Below are positions 35,049-43,824 of a stretch of DNA of 64,000 nucleotides, one piece after another; position 1 is the stretch's first letter; every line of letters begins with the position of its first letter. Source of the DNA: Candidatus Schekmanbacteria bacterium. GTDB lineage: Bacteria; Schekmanbacteria; GWA2-38-11; J061. The translations under genes and the position numbers were made by a program. The notes beneath the pieces are model-generated. The model was given only the letters and a program-made list of their open reading frames with translations. It did not search any database and was not told the DNA's origin. The stretch spans positions 62,001 through 126,000 of the forward strand of contig JACRJM010000003.1 in assembly GCA_016219965.1 (NCBI GenBank). The letters run 5' to 3'.

Positions 35049-36015
35049 ATTTTATAAGAGAAACAGCTTCTTTAGCAAAGTAACTGATAATTATATCTGC
35101 TCCTGCTCTTTTGATTGAAAGCAGACTTTCAAGCATGGCTGTTTTTTCATCAATATAGCCAAGGTTGCCTGCGGCTTTAATCATCGAATATTCGCCGCTC
35201 ACCTGATATGCAGCTATTGGAACATCAAATCTCTCTTTAGCCATTTTGATTATGTCGAGGCAGGGCATGGCTGGTTTCACCATTATGATGTCGGCCCCTT
35301 CGCTTATATCAAGTTCAATCTCCCGCATCGCCTCCCTGCTGTTTGCCATGTTCATCTGGTGTGATTTCCTGTCACCTGATTTAGGTGCTGATTTTGCCGC
35401 ATCCCTGAAAGGACCATAAAAGGCTGTGCTGTATTTTACTGCATAAGACATTATTGGCAGATGATAAAATCCGCCGGAATCAAGCGCCTCCCTAATTTCA
35501 TGCACCCTGCCATCCATCATATCTGAAGGAGCAACTACATCAGCGCCCGCCTTTGCATGCGAAAGGGCTGTATCTGCAATGAGGGAAGCTGTCTCATCAT
35601 TTAAAATCTTACCATTTTTTATTATCCCGCAATGACCGTGACTTGTATATCCGCATAGACACACATCAGTTATAACAAGGATATTGGGTACCATGTCCTT
35701 TAATTTTTTCACGCATTTTTGAACTACACCATCCTGGGCATAAGCACCGGATCCCAGTTCGTCTTTTCTATCAGGTATCCCGAAAAGTATTACAGCATTG
35801 ACTCCGGTTTTCTGTAATTCCCTTGCCTCTTTTATTATCAAATCACTCGAAAGACGGAATATTCCAGGCATTGAAGGAATTTTTTCTCTTTTACCCTTTC
35901 CGCTAATCACAAAAAGTGGATATATAAAATCTTTTGCTGACAGCCTGTTTTCTTCCAGTATTTCACGAAGAATGGGATTTTCTCTCAGTCTTCTCATCCT
36001 TGTCTGTGGAAACAT
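35047..36015 (-). CDS. hemB: Porphobilinogen synthase (delta-aminolevulinate dehydratase)
   Basis: This 322-residue cytoplasmic enzyme condenses two aminolevulinates into porphobilinogen. It has the cysteine zinc site in [14 protein letters not shown], so it is the zinc-type enzyme, and the two active-site lysines in [14 protein letters not shown] and [12 protein letters not shown]. It is the last gene of the activase-hemC-cobA/hemD-hemB series, 3 nt after the fusion gene, and ends at a shared terminator. Confidence 0.97.
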   Translation of the reverse strand: MFPQTRMRRLRENPILREILEENRLSAKDFIYPLFVISGKGKREKIPSMPGIFRLSSDLIIKEARELQKTGVNAVILFGIPDRKDELGSGAYAQDGVVQKCVKKLKDMVPNILVITDVCLCGYTSHGHCGIIKNGKILNDETASLIADTALSHAKAGADVVAPSDMMDGRVHEIREALDSGGFYHLPIMSYAVKYSTAFYGPFRDAAKSAPKSGDRKSHQMNMANSREAMREIELDISEGADIIMVKPAMPCLDIIKMAKERFDVPIAAYQVSGEYSMIKAAGNLGYIDEKTAMLESLLSIKRAGADIIISYFAKEAVSLIK

Positions 36016-36018
36016 TCT

Positions 36019-37542
36019 TTATCCTCTCATAAAAAAATAAGACTCTATCGCTGAAATCATGTCAGGTATTGTAAATCTTTGCGGAACAACATTTACATCT
36101 ATATTAAACCTTTTAAGCTCCCCTGCTGTAACATCTCCTATGGCGGAAATAATGGAGTGACTGCCAAGACTTTCAAACTTTTTCTTACCCGCAAGTTCGG
36201 CAAATCCCCTTACAGCGGAAGCTGAAGTGAACGTGATTATATCAACACCCAAGTCAAGTGCAATATTAAGCTTTGCCTTATTCTCTTTAGCCGGAGCTAT
36301 ATCATAAAGAGAAAACTCCTTTACAATAGCGCCAAGCTTTTTAAGCTCTGCAGGAAGAGTTTTCCCTGCTTGCTCTGCGCGAAAGAGAATGATTCTTTTC
36401 TTATTAATACCTGACTTTGAAAATCCCTTTAATATTCCCTTCGAAGAATATTCGTTGGGGATAAAATCAACCCTGAGCCCTTCTTTCTTCAGAGATTCAG
36501 CAGTGACGATTCCAATAGCACATACCTTAACTTTTGGAGGAATAAATTTGATTCTTTTCCCAAGAAGTTTTTTAAAACATTTTACGCCATTGGTGCTTGA
36601 AAATATTAACCAGTCTGTACATTTAAGTTCATTTAATATTTTGCTTTTTAAATACTCATTCTTCCTCTCAACTATTTTTATAACAGGAACCTTTATAGCT
36701 ATTCCTCCTGCATCTTTTATGAGGCTCGAGAATTTTGCCGCTTTGTCCCCAGAAGATGTAATAAGTACCCTCTTCCCTGAAAGGGGTGAGATACTATTTA
36801 ATTTATTCATCAGCCTTATAACTTTTCCTGCCATAAATATAGATGGAGAAGATATTTTCATTTTTTCAACAAGGTTCGAAATATTGCCTACTGTTCCTGC
36901 TGCAATTCTTTGATGAGCTGTTGTTCCCCTCTCGATTACCACCGCAGACATCGTCTTTGAGATTCCTTCTCCCGCAATGATCTCAGTTATCTCTCTGATT
37001 TTTCCTGCCCCCATTAGAATGATAAGAGTTCCGCCGGATTTTTTAAATGCCTGCATTTGTTTTTTTATTTGCGATTTTTGACCTTCTGCCCTTGCTCCAG
37101 TTACAATAAGAACAGATGATGAAAAATCCCTGTGAGTTACTGGTATCCCGGCTATGGCCGGAACCGCGAGAGCAGAGCTTACTCCGGGAATAACTTCAAA
37201 AGGTATATTACATGAAGCAAGCATTTCTGCTTCTTCGCCACCTCTGCCAAACAAATATGGGTCGCCGCCTTTAAGCCTTACTGTCTGTTTTCCTTTTTCT
37301 GCTTCATTGAGAAGAATCCTGTTTATTTCAGACTGGGAATCTTTTCCTGACATTGATTCTTTCCCGCAATATATAAGTCTTGCCTTCTTATTGGCATACC
37401 TTAAAAGCTTCTTATTTATCAGCCTGTCATAGACAATAACATCAGCCTTTTTCAGGCACTCTATACCTTTCAGAGTAATGAGCTTATCATCTCCAGGTCC
37501 TGCCCCAACCAAAAAAACTTTTCCTTCTTTTTTTGTTTTCAT
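36019..37542 (-). CDS. cobA-hemD: Fused uroporphyrinogen-III methyltransferase / uroporphyrinogen-III synthase
   Basis: This is a 507-residue two-enzyme fusion. Residues 1-250 are SUMT/CobA, with GAGPGDDKLITLKG, VIVYDRL, LKGGDPYLFGRG and PGVSSALAVPA; it methylates uroporphyrinogen III toward siroheme and cobamides. From about residue 260 the HemD domain begins (KRVLITSSGDKAAKFSSLI, DWLIFSSTNGV, IITFTSASAVRGF) and closes the macrocycle. The fusion order is common in Desulfobacterota-like and clostridial genomes. The start overlaps the hemC stop by 4 nt. Confidence 0.95.
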   Translation of the reverse strand: MKTKKEGKVFLVGAGPGDDKLITLKGIECLKKADVIVYDRLINKKLLRYANKKARLIYCGKESMSGKDSQSEINRILLNEAEKGKQTVRLKGGDPYLFGRGGEEAEMLASCNIPFEVIPGVSSALAVPAIAGIPVTHRDFSSSVLIVTGARAEGQKSQIKKQMQAFKKSGGTLIILMGAGKIREITEIIAGEGISKTMSAVVIERGTTAHQRIAAGTVGNISNLVEKMKISSPSIFMAGKVIRLMNKLNSISPLSGKRVLITSSGDKAAKFSSLIKDAGGIAIKVPVIKIVERKNEYLKSKILNELKCTDWLIFSSTNGVKCFKKLLGKRIKFIPPKVKVCAIGIVTAESLKKEGLRVDFIPNEYSSKGILKGFSKSGINKKRIILFRAEQAGKTLPAELKKLGAIVKEFSLYDIAPAKENKAKLNIALDLGVDIITFTSASAVRGFAELAGKKKFESLGSHSIISAIGDVTAGELKRFNIDVNVVPQRFTIPDMISAIESYFFMRG

Positions 37543-38453
37543 CCATTGGACCCTGTTATTATCTCTCTCGCTCCTTTTCTCATCATTAATTCTGCAAGCC
37601 TTCTCCCCAGATTCAGAGAATCAGTCTTTTCACCTTCAAGAGATTCTCGTAAAATTGTTCCGCCATCAGGTGAGAGGATGACAGCGCGGATAAAAACCTT
37701 TTCCTTCTTCACTTCTGCATAAACCCCAACAGGAACATCACAATCCGCTTCTATCTGAGATATAAATTCCCGTTCTGCTCCGACAGCACAGGAAGTGTCA
37801 GAGTGGTTTAATCTGGAAAACAAATCACCTATCCAGCTTTTACCAGTTGCAGTCTCCACTGCAATAGCCCCCTGCCCTGCTGCAGGTATAAAAATTTCCG
37901 TATCAAAGAATTCTGTGACTATACCGAGAAGGCCAAGCCGTTCAAGCCCTGCTGCCGCAAGTATTATTCCATCATATTCACCACTTCGAAGTTTCTTTAA
38001 TCTTGTATCAACATTCCCGCGGATCTCTTTTACAACTATGCCGTTTCTCAGGTGCTTCAAAAGAGCACTTCTCCGCGGACTTGATGTGCCCACAATAAAA
38101 CCGCTTTTAAATTCTGCCAATTTTCCCCCATTATTTGCCACAAGCACATCTCTTGGATCATCTCTTTTAAGAACCGCTTTAATTTCAAGCCCTGAAGGGA
38201 GATTGACTCCCATATCCTTAAGGCTGTGGACGCCGGCATCGATTTCACCTGATAAAATTTTTTCTTCTATTGTTCTGACAAATCCTCCTTTTGGAAGCAA
38301 ATCCCCTTCCTGCTTTTTTCTATCTCCCTCTGTAGTTATTCCAACAATCTCAACTTCAACAGAGCTGTCAGTCTGTAAAATTGCGGATTTCACAATCTCG
38401 GCCTGCTTAATTGCAAGAAGACTTTTTCTGGTTCCAAGCCTGATTTTCTTCAT
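37539..38453 (-). CDS. hemC: Hydroxymethylbilane synthase
   Basis: This 304-residue enzyme polymerises four porphobilinogens. The family marks are RLGTRKSLLAIKQAEIV, DAGVHSLKDMG, GTSSPRRSALL and the AERE segment (GAEREFISQIEADCDVPVG) that holds the Cys binding the dipyrromethane cofactor. It lies 44 nt after the giant activase gene and overlaps cobA-hemD by 4 nt. The hemA gene that often starts such clusters is absent. Confidence 0.97.
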   Translation of the reverse strand: MKKIRLGTRKSLLAIKQAEIVKSAILQTDSSVEVEIVGITTEGDRKKQEGDLLPKGGFVRTIEEKILSGEIDAGVHSLKDMGVNLPSGLEIKAVLKRDDPRDVLVANNGGKLAEFKSGFIVGTSSPRRSALLKHLRNGIVVKEIRGNVDTRLKKLRSGEYDGIILAAAGLERLGLLGIVTEFFDTEIFIPAAGQGAIAVETATGKSWIGDLFSRLNHSDTSCAVGAEREFISQIEADCDVPVGVYAEVKKEKVFIRAVILSPDGGTILRESLEGEKTDSLNLGRRLAELMMRKGAREIITGSNG

Positions 38454-38497
38454 TTCATAGAGAGATGCTAAGATTACTAAATGAGAGAATGGTGGAT

Positions 38498-41400
38498 TTA
38501 AGATTTACCACGAAACTCCTTAGCCTGATGCACAAAAGCTTCGAGACGATTCTCTGAGCCTGACTCATCAATCCCATCGTAGGCTATGTTCAACCATGGA
38601 ATATTCCCGGAATCTTTGCTCAGCCTCTTAGATATGGCGGTAACCACTGTTCCCGGCAAACATGTGAATGGAATTGCATTTATAATCCCATTCAATCCTT
38701 TGTTTATATAATCTATAGCTTTTCCTACACTTAATACTGCTTCACCATCAAATGACGGGTCTATGTATTTGCGGCTTGAATCAATAAGCACATCCGTATC
38801 AGGTTCGCATCCGTTTTTTAAAAACCCTTCGAATGTTTTATAAATTTTATGTTCATGCGTTTTTTGAACACGGTCTTTAATTATACGTTTTATATATTCT
38901 ATCTTTTTTCCTCTTTCCGTATTGCGTACCTTATAGACATAGTTTGCGTAAAGGAACCACTCGCTTAGCGGAGCTACCCATGCCTCAGAGCCTAATGCTT
39001 CAATTTTTTTAACAAGTCCCTGATTCGCAAACCTGTTACTTCTTATATATATCTCTCCTACAATTCCAATCTTTGGCTTACTTCCTCTTCCATTGACCTT
39101 TATTGCCTCAAATTTTTCCCTGCAGTGATCTAATGCGGCAAGTATATCTCCCTTACATTTCATGACATTGCATACATATTTCAGGCAGTAATCGTACACA
39201 GCATCCGTTTCCCCTTTATTTACCTCGTATGGTCTTACCTGCCTTGCTGCCTTCTCAAGTACATCAATGGCTACAACTCCCTTCCATGCAAGAAGGTCAA
39301 AACCATTGCCGAACATGCTGTCTCCATAAGAATGCTGTGGCTCAAGGGAATAAATCGGAATATCTTCGTATCCGTTCTCATCGAGGAGAAGCCTCTGGAA
39401 CTGGTGATACTGGCCGAACCGGCATGGTCCTTCAGCGGATGGCATAAAGAATGCGATCTTTTCAGGAGTCAGCCCGGATTGCCTTATCGCCTTAAAAAGA
39501 TCTCCTGTAGTAAGTATGCAGGGATAACACTCCTTGCCTGAAGTATATTTTCTTCCAAGCTGGAGAGTTTGTCCGTCTGATTCTTCAACCACCTCAGCAT
39601 CAACACTGTTGGAATTGAATGCAGCCTTGATAGCATAGGCATGGTCTGTCATATTCGGAATGAAGATAGTACGGTTTCGCGATTTAAGATTTCTTATTAT
39701 TGTGGTCTTGAGATTCTCTACAGGCAGACTTACAGTCCTGTAATTGTTAAGGCTGTCAAGGAACGCTTCACATCGTGTGATTGCACCCGCATCTGCGCTG
39801 TGTTCGTCTATCTCAAGCTGAAGATATGGTTTCCCCTTCATCATATCCGCAAAGAAATGATTTATGAATGAATCAGGTCCGCACCCGAAATTTGTAAGAT
39901 AAACTGCAAAAAGATTCGGATGTGATTTTATATATTTTGCAGCGGCTAAAATCCTCTGACCGGATTTCCAGTACATATTGGGATGGTAATCAGATATGTC
40001 CACGTCATCTAAAGGAAGAAAATCCATGGGAATGGTCTTTACTCCCAAAGCACGGAGTTTCTTGGGAAGCCCCAAATTCACTCCTGAATCAAGACCGTTA
40101 TAGGAGCGGCTTACAAGAACCAGCGCCTTTTCATCAGGCAAAAGTGATTTTAATAATTCTGCGCCACTTTTTTTTATCATGTAATAGAAGCGCGATTGTA
40201 TATCTGCCGCGACACGATAAGCTCTTAAAGCGGAACCCGAATCAGCGCCGACACTTCTTCCAATGTCAATAAAAGTATTCTTTATGGATTTTTCGCCGGC
40301 CTGGAACCTGAAAATAGGCTGAAGAATCTTTTTCCCCGCAGAATCAATCCCTAGTGAAGCGTTTATTATATAAGGACTCGCCTGAACGTACGGACATGTA
40401 TGGTTTTCACAGTTCGTAGCCTTGTCTCTGTACATGCTTATAATGCTTGGGAGGAAAAGATAATCCATCTCTTTTTCGAGAAGGTCTATGACATGACCGT
40501 GGGCGACCTTTATAGGAAAACATGTTTCTGCCGCGACATTTTCAAGCCCGTTCTGGATAATTTTCTTGTTTGTCTGTGAAGAAAGTACAACCTCAAAACC
40601 AAGCTCTTCAAAGAAAGACTGCCACATGGGATAAAGCTCGAATGCATAAAGGATGCGCGGTATCCCGACTTTTTTGCCATTTCCCTTCTTCCCTGAGCCT
40701 TTATAAGAATTTAAAAGATGATTTTCCCGTTCTTCAAAGAAATCAGGCATATCATTCTTAACAATTTTTCTCTCTACATCAAACTTTTCACATCTGCTCC
40801 CGTAAAACAGGGGCTTTTCCCCATCAATGGTAACACGCCTGATTTCGCAGAGGTTTGAACAGTCAGAGCACTCAAAGGTCTTTGTTTCATAACGTCTCTT
40901 TGAAAGGTCAAATCCCTTGAATAAAGTCTTTTCTATATTGCTCTCAGCCGCAAGCATGGCAACACCTATTGCCCCTGTAACATCATGGTGCGGAGGAACT
41001 ATGATCTTTTTATCTACAACTTTTTCAAAAGCAGAGATAACCCCTTTATTGTAAGCTACACCCCCCTGAAAAAATATCTTGTTCCCTATCTTCCTGTTGC
41101 CTACTACGCGGTTCAGATAATTATAAACTATTGAGTAGCAGAGGCCTGCAACAATATCCTCAGTCTTTGTCCCTCTCTGTTGATGGTTTACTATATCGCT
41201 CTCGATGAAGACTGTGCAACGTTCCCCCATCTGAACCGGATTCTTGGAATGCAATGCAATCCGGCTGAATTCTTTTTTGATATCAACCTGAAGTTTTTCA
41301 GCCTGTTCTTCTATAAATGAGCCTGTCCCGGCCGCACAAACCTTATTCATTTCAAAATCAGAGACAACACCTCCGGAAAGGCTTATATATTTTGAATCCT

Positions 41401-42709
41401 GACCGCCTATTTCGAAGATTGTATCAACCTCAGGGTCTATTGCTGCAGCTGCACGCGCCTGAGCAGTTATCTCATTCCTTACTACATCTGCCCCGACAAA
41501 ATCTCCGATGAGATATCTGCCTGAACCTGTAGTACCTGCTCCGATCACTTCAACCTTATCCCCTACCTCGCCCGCAATCTCTGAAAGTCCCTGCCTTACA
41601 GCCTCGATAGGCCGGCCGGCAGTCATGAGATACCTTCTTGCCACCACATTAAAGTTCTCATCAATTGCAACAACATTGGTGCTGATTGAGCCAATATCTA
41701 TACCCAAATAGACCTTTACTTTCTCCCCTTTCCCATATCTGCTGAAATCATACGATTTTGAAGGATCATGGAGATAAACACTTTTTTCCATATCCAGCCG
41801 GGGGAGAGTCCCAACAGAAATAACATTTTTGTCCCGGCTGAATGCTTTAATCTTTTCAAGTCCTGTAAAAGAAAACTTTTCTCTCCCCTCTTCAATAAGT
41901 GCAAGTGCAGCACCAATAGCACCGGCTACAGAATGATGTTCATGTACTATAAGTTCCCCATCATTTAATCCCAATACATCAGTAAAAGCCTTTATCATCC
42001 CTCCATTGCTTGCAACCCCTCCCTGAAATGCAATCGGTTTTACGAACTCCTTGCCGCGGGCGATTGTACTTTTGAAATTCCTTGCGACAGCATAGCAAAG
42101 CCCCGCCACGATATCGTAATCAGGAGTTCCTATCTGCTGAAGATGTATCATGTCGCTTTTTGCAAAGACGCTGCATCTTCCGGCAATTCGAGGCGGGCAA
42201 CTTGATTTCATGGCAAGGCAGGCAAACTCGTCTTCTATGCTAATATTCAGCCGATTTGCCTGCTGGTCAAGAAATGAACCTGTGCCTGCTGCACATATGG
42301 TGTTAGTCGCAAAATCTTTTATTCTGGACCTTCCTGACAAATCTTTCTCAATAAGTATGAACTTGGAATCCTGTCCTCCCATTTCAATGACAGTATTTAC
42401 GTGCGGATAAAGGAACTCAGCCCCTTTTGCCTGGGCAATAATCTCATTTACGAAAAACCCTTCAAGGCAATTGTTTACTAGCCTTCCTCCTGCTCCTGTG
42501 GTGGCAATTGCTTTTATTTTTCCGGGTTTAAATTCTTCAACTGCGTCGCTTAGGACTGCGGTAGCTTCTTTTACCGGTTGACCATGAAACCTTCGGTAAA
42601 CAGTTTTTATCACTCTTCCGGAATTTAAATCAAAGACAGCAAGATTGACACTTATTGAACCTATATCTAGACCTATTACATATTCAGCGGAGCCATGAGC
42701 ATCAGCCAT
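38498..42709 (-). CDS. Giant BadF/HgdC-type activase with two ASKHA ATPase domains and dehydratase-like C-terminus
   Basis: This protein of about 1403 residues has two tandem actin-fold ATPase domains, starting near VIGLDIGSISVNLAVFD and LGIDIGSISTNVVAID. Each has its own CAAGTGSF loop, where Cys ligates a [4Fe-4S] cluster in HgdC-like activators. A Cys-rich linker (CSDCSNLCEIRR) leads to a DUF2229-type and 2-hydroxyglutaryl-CoA dehydratase-like region (KECYPCILTTGD). Such COG1924/3580/3581 fusions are widespread in anaerobes and poorly characterised. The likely start is the ATG at 42709, with GAAGGAG 8 nt upstream; a TTG seven codons earlier is possible. It precedes hemC by 44 nt. No dehydratase subunits lie nearby. 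Confidence 0.85.
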   Translation of the reverse strand: MADAHGSAEYVIGLDIGSISVNLAVFDLNSGRVIKTVYRRFHGQPVKEATAVLSDAVEEFKPGKIKAIATTGAGGRLVNNCLEGFFVNEIIAQAKGAEFLYPHVNTVIEMGGQDSKFILIEKDLSGRSRIKDFATNTICAAGTGSFLDQQANRLNISIEDEFACLAMKSSCPPRIAGRCSVFAKSDMIHLQQIGTPDYDIVAGLCYAVARNFKSTIARGKEFVKPIAFQGGVASNGGMIKAFTDVLGLNDGELIVHEHHSVAGAIGAALALIEEGREKFSFTGLEKIKAFSRDKNVISVGTLPRLDMEKSVYLHDPSKSYDFSRYGKGEKVKVYLGIDIGSISTNVVAIDENFNVVARRYLMTAGRPIEAVRQGLSEIAGEVGDKVEVIGAGTTGSGRYLIGDFVGADVVRNEITAQARAAAAIDPEVDTIFEIGGQDSKYISLSGGVVSDFEMNKVCAAGTGSFIEEQAEKLQVDIKKEFSRIALHSKNPVQMGERCTVFIESDIVNHQQRGTKTEDIVAGLCYSIVYNYLNRVVGNRKIGNKIFFQGGVAYNKGVISAFEKVVDKKIIVPPHHDVTGAIGVAMLAAESNIEKTLFKGFDLSKRRYETKTFECSDCSNLCEIRRVTIDGEKPLFYGSRCEKFDVERKIVKNDMPDFFEERENHLLNSYKGSGKKGNGKKVGIPRILYAFELYPMWQSFFEELGFEVVLSSQTNKKIIQNGLENVAAETCFPIKVAHGHVIDLLEKEMDYLFLPSIISMYRDKATNCENHTCPYVQASPYIINASLGIDSAGKKILQPIFRFQAGEKSIKNTFIDIGRSVGADSGSALRAYRVAADIQSRFYYMIKKSGAELLKSLLPDEKALVLVSRSYNGLDSGVNLGLPKKLRALGVKTIPMDFLPLDDVDISDYHPNMYWKSGQRILAAAKYIKSHPNLFAVYLTNFGCGPDSFINHFFADMMKGKPYLQLEIDEHSADAGAITRCEAFLDSLNNYRTVSLPVENLKTTIIRNLKSRNRTIFIPNMTDHAYAIKAAFNSNSVDAEVVEESDGQTLQLGRKYTSGKECYPCILTTGDLFKAIRQSGLTPEKIAFFMPSAEGPCRFGQYHQFQRLLLDENGYEDIPIYSLEPQHSYGDSMFGNGFDLLAWKGVVAIDVLEKAARQVRPYEVNKGETDAVYDYCLKYVCNVMKCKGDILAALDHCREKFEAIKVNGRGSKPKIGIVGEIYIRSNRFANQGLVKKIEALGSEAWVAPLSEWFLYANYVYKVRNTERGKKIEYIKRIIKDRVQKTHEHKIYKTFEGFLKNGCEPDTDVLIDSSRKYIDPSFDGEAVLSVGKAIDYINKGLNGIINAIPFTCLPGTVVTAISKRLSKDSGNIPWLNIAYDGIDESGSENRLEAFVHQAKEFRGKS

Positions 42710-42951
42710 AAAAATTGCTCCTTCACACAAAGAAAATCCAATACAATCTATTGATCTATCAACGCCATGGTGCTGATATTTTAAAAGGTTTGGAATAAAA
42801 TGCCAAAATAACCTTTAATTTTGTGAAATATTAATTCTATTTCAGAATCTGTCAAATAAAATAAGCCATCATTTTCAGAATGCTTGACAATATCTTTTCT
42901 ATTAATAGACTATAGCAATATTTTAGCAAAGGAAATAAGGAGAAGTTGATA

Positions 42952-43272
42952 GTGATAAATAATAATCATAGACCAATAACAGAAACTATAAAACGGGCAT
43001 GGGTATTTAAAGGTACCATCAGACGATATTTTATATGCCGTTTCAAGCCCGCATATATTGAGGAACAGTTAAAGAAAAGAACAGGTTCATGCCTTCAATG
43101 CGGGAAGTGTTGTGACATGAGCATTAAATGCCCCCTGCTAAAAAAATGCAATGATACTATTTCCTGCCGCATTTATTCCTCCGGCAGACCTAAGAGCTGC
43201 ATCCTCTTTCCTATTGACAGGCGTGACATTGCTGATGTCGGCAATATCTGTGGATATTCTTTTAATGATTGA
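42952..43272 (+). CDS. YkgJ-like cysteine-cluster protein (possible zinc/iron chelator)
   Basis: This small protein of about 106 residues has a CLQCGKCC cluster near the middle and further Cys in CPLLKKC, SCRIY and SC, the CxxCxxCC layout of YkgJ-type putative metal-chelating proteins. It has a basic N-terminus and no signal peptide. AGGAG lies 9 nt before a GTG at 42952; a TTG at 42946 is too close, so I choose the GTG. It ends 10 nt before the metal-repressor promoter and is divergent from the activase gene. Confidence 0.65.
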   Translation: MINNNHRPITETIKRAWVFKGTIRRYFICRFKPAYIEEQLKKRTGSCLQCGKCCDMSIKCPLLKKCNDTISCRIYSSGRPKSCILFPIDRRDIADVGNICGYSFND

Positions 43273-43281
43273 ACTTCCGGC

Positions 43282-43330
43282 TTGACAAGGCAACCTGATA
43301 TATATAATATGTGAGCATATATTCAAATAT
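43282..43330 (+). promoter_or_regulatory. Metal-repressor promoter with overlapping operator
   Basis: TTGACA (43282-43287), 17 nt, TAATAT (43305-43310) is a near-perfect sigma70 promoter. A 24-nt imperfect palindrome at 43307-43330 overlaps the -10 and predicted start; its core TGA-N8-TCA flanked by ATAT is the SmtB/CadC operator pattern. Autoregulation by the downstream gene product is the natural reading. Confidence 0.65.
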
Positions 43331-43337
43331 AACATAT

Positions 43338-43730
43338 ATGAAAAACATTAACCTTAAGCAGAATACGTTAATAGAGGCGGGAGAAATATCATGTGAAAAT
43401 CATGTTATAGACCGCAAACGTGTGGAATCCGTATCAAAACAGCTATTAAATGATACTGCGGCTATTGAGCTTGCGGAACTTTACAGAGCTCTCGGGGATG
43501 GAACGAGAGTTAAGATACTTTATACTTTATCTCTTGGAGAGTTCTGTGTCTGCGATATTTCAAGCCTTCTCGGTATGAGTTCATCTGCTATCTCTCACCA
43601 GCTCAGGATATTGAGATCCCTGCGTCTTGTTAAAAACAGAAGGGCCGGGAGGGTAATTTATTATTCACTCGATGATGAGCATGTTGTAAGGCTTTTTGAA
43701 GAAGGGCTAAAGCACATCGAACACAGATAA
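43338..43730 (+). CDS. CadC/SmtB-like metal-responsive repressor (ArsR family)
   Basis: This winged-helix repressor of about 130 residues releases DNA on binding metal. It has both classic metal sites: alpha3N Cys pair in GEFCVCDISSLL, and alpha5 pattern D-x-H-x10-H-x2-H in DEHVVRLFEEGLKHIEH. The recognition helix reads SSSAISHQLRILR. The Cys pair suggests Cd/Pb/Zn. A GTG at 43311 would lengthen the protein, but it lies inside the operator and upstream of the expected transcript start, so the ATG at 43338 is chosen; the leader is about 20 nt without a clear ribosome site. The P-type ATPase gene follows after 94 nt. Confidence 0.9.
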   Translation: MKNINLKQNTLIEAGEISCENHVIDRKRVESVSKQLLNDTAAIELAELYRALGDGTRVKILYTLSLGEFCVCDISSLLGMSSSAISHQLRILRSLRLVKNRRAGRVIYYSLDDEHVVRLFEEGLKHIEHR

Positions 43731-43762
43731 TAAAATAGATAAAAAAATTTTTCTTTTAAATA

Positions 43763-43776
43763 TGAAAGATTGTTCA
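43763..43776. promoter_or_regulatory. Possible second ArsR-type site before the ATPase gene
   Basis: TGAAAGATTGTTCA has TGAA/TTCA arms with the same TGA-N8-TCA spacing as the two operators above. It lies 49 nt before the P-type ATPase start. AT-rich flanks make a chance match possible. Confidence 0.3.
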
Positions 43777-43824
43777 ATTAAGCACTTTGTTGAATTTTTA
43801 AAAACCGAATAAGGATAAGAAAGA

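Noticed and set aside
42800-42830. Sigma54 promoter before the activase gene (minus strand TTGGCATTTTATTCC)
   Set aside because: The -12 GC element is missing at the required distance.
42846-42860. Short repeat CTGTCAAATAAA also seen near 52538
   Set aside because: Twelve AT-rich bases shared by two gaps are likely chance, with no palindrome or matching position relative to genes.
43311-43337. GTG start for the metal repressor
   Set aside because: It lies within the operator and upstream of the transcript start predicted from the TTGACA-17-TAATAT promoter; the ATG at 43338 fits.
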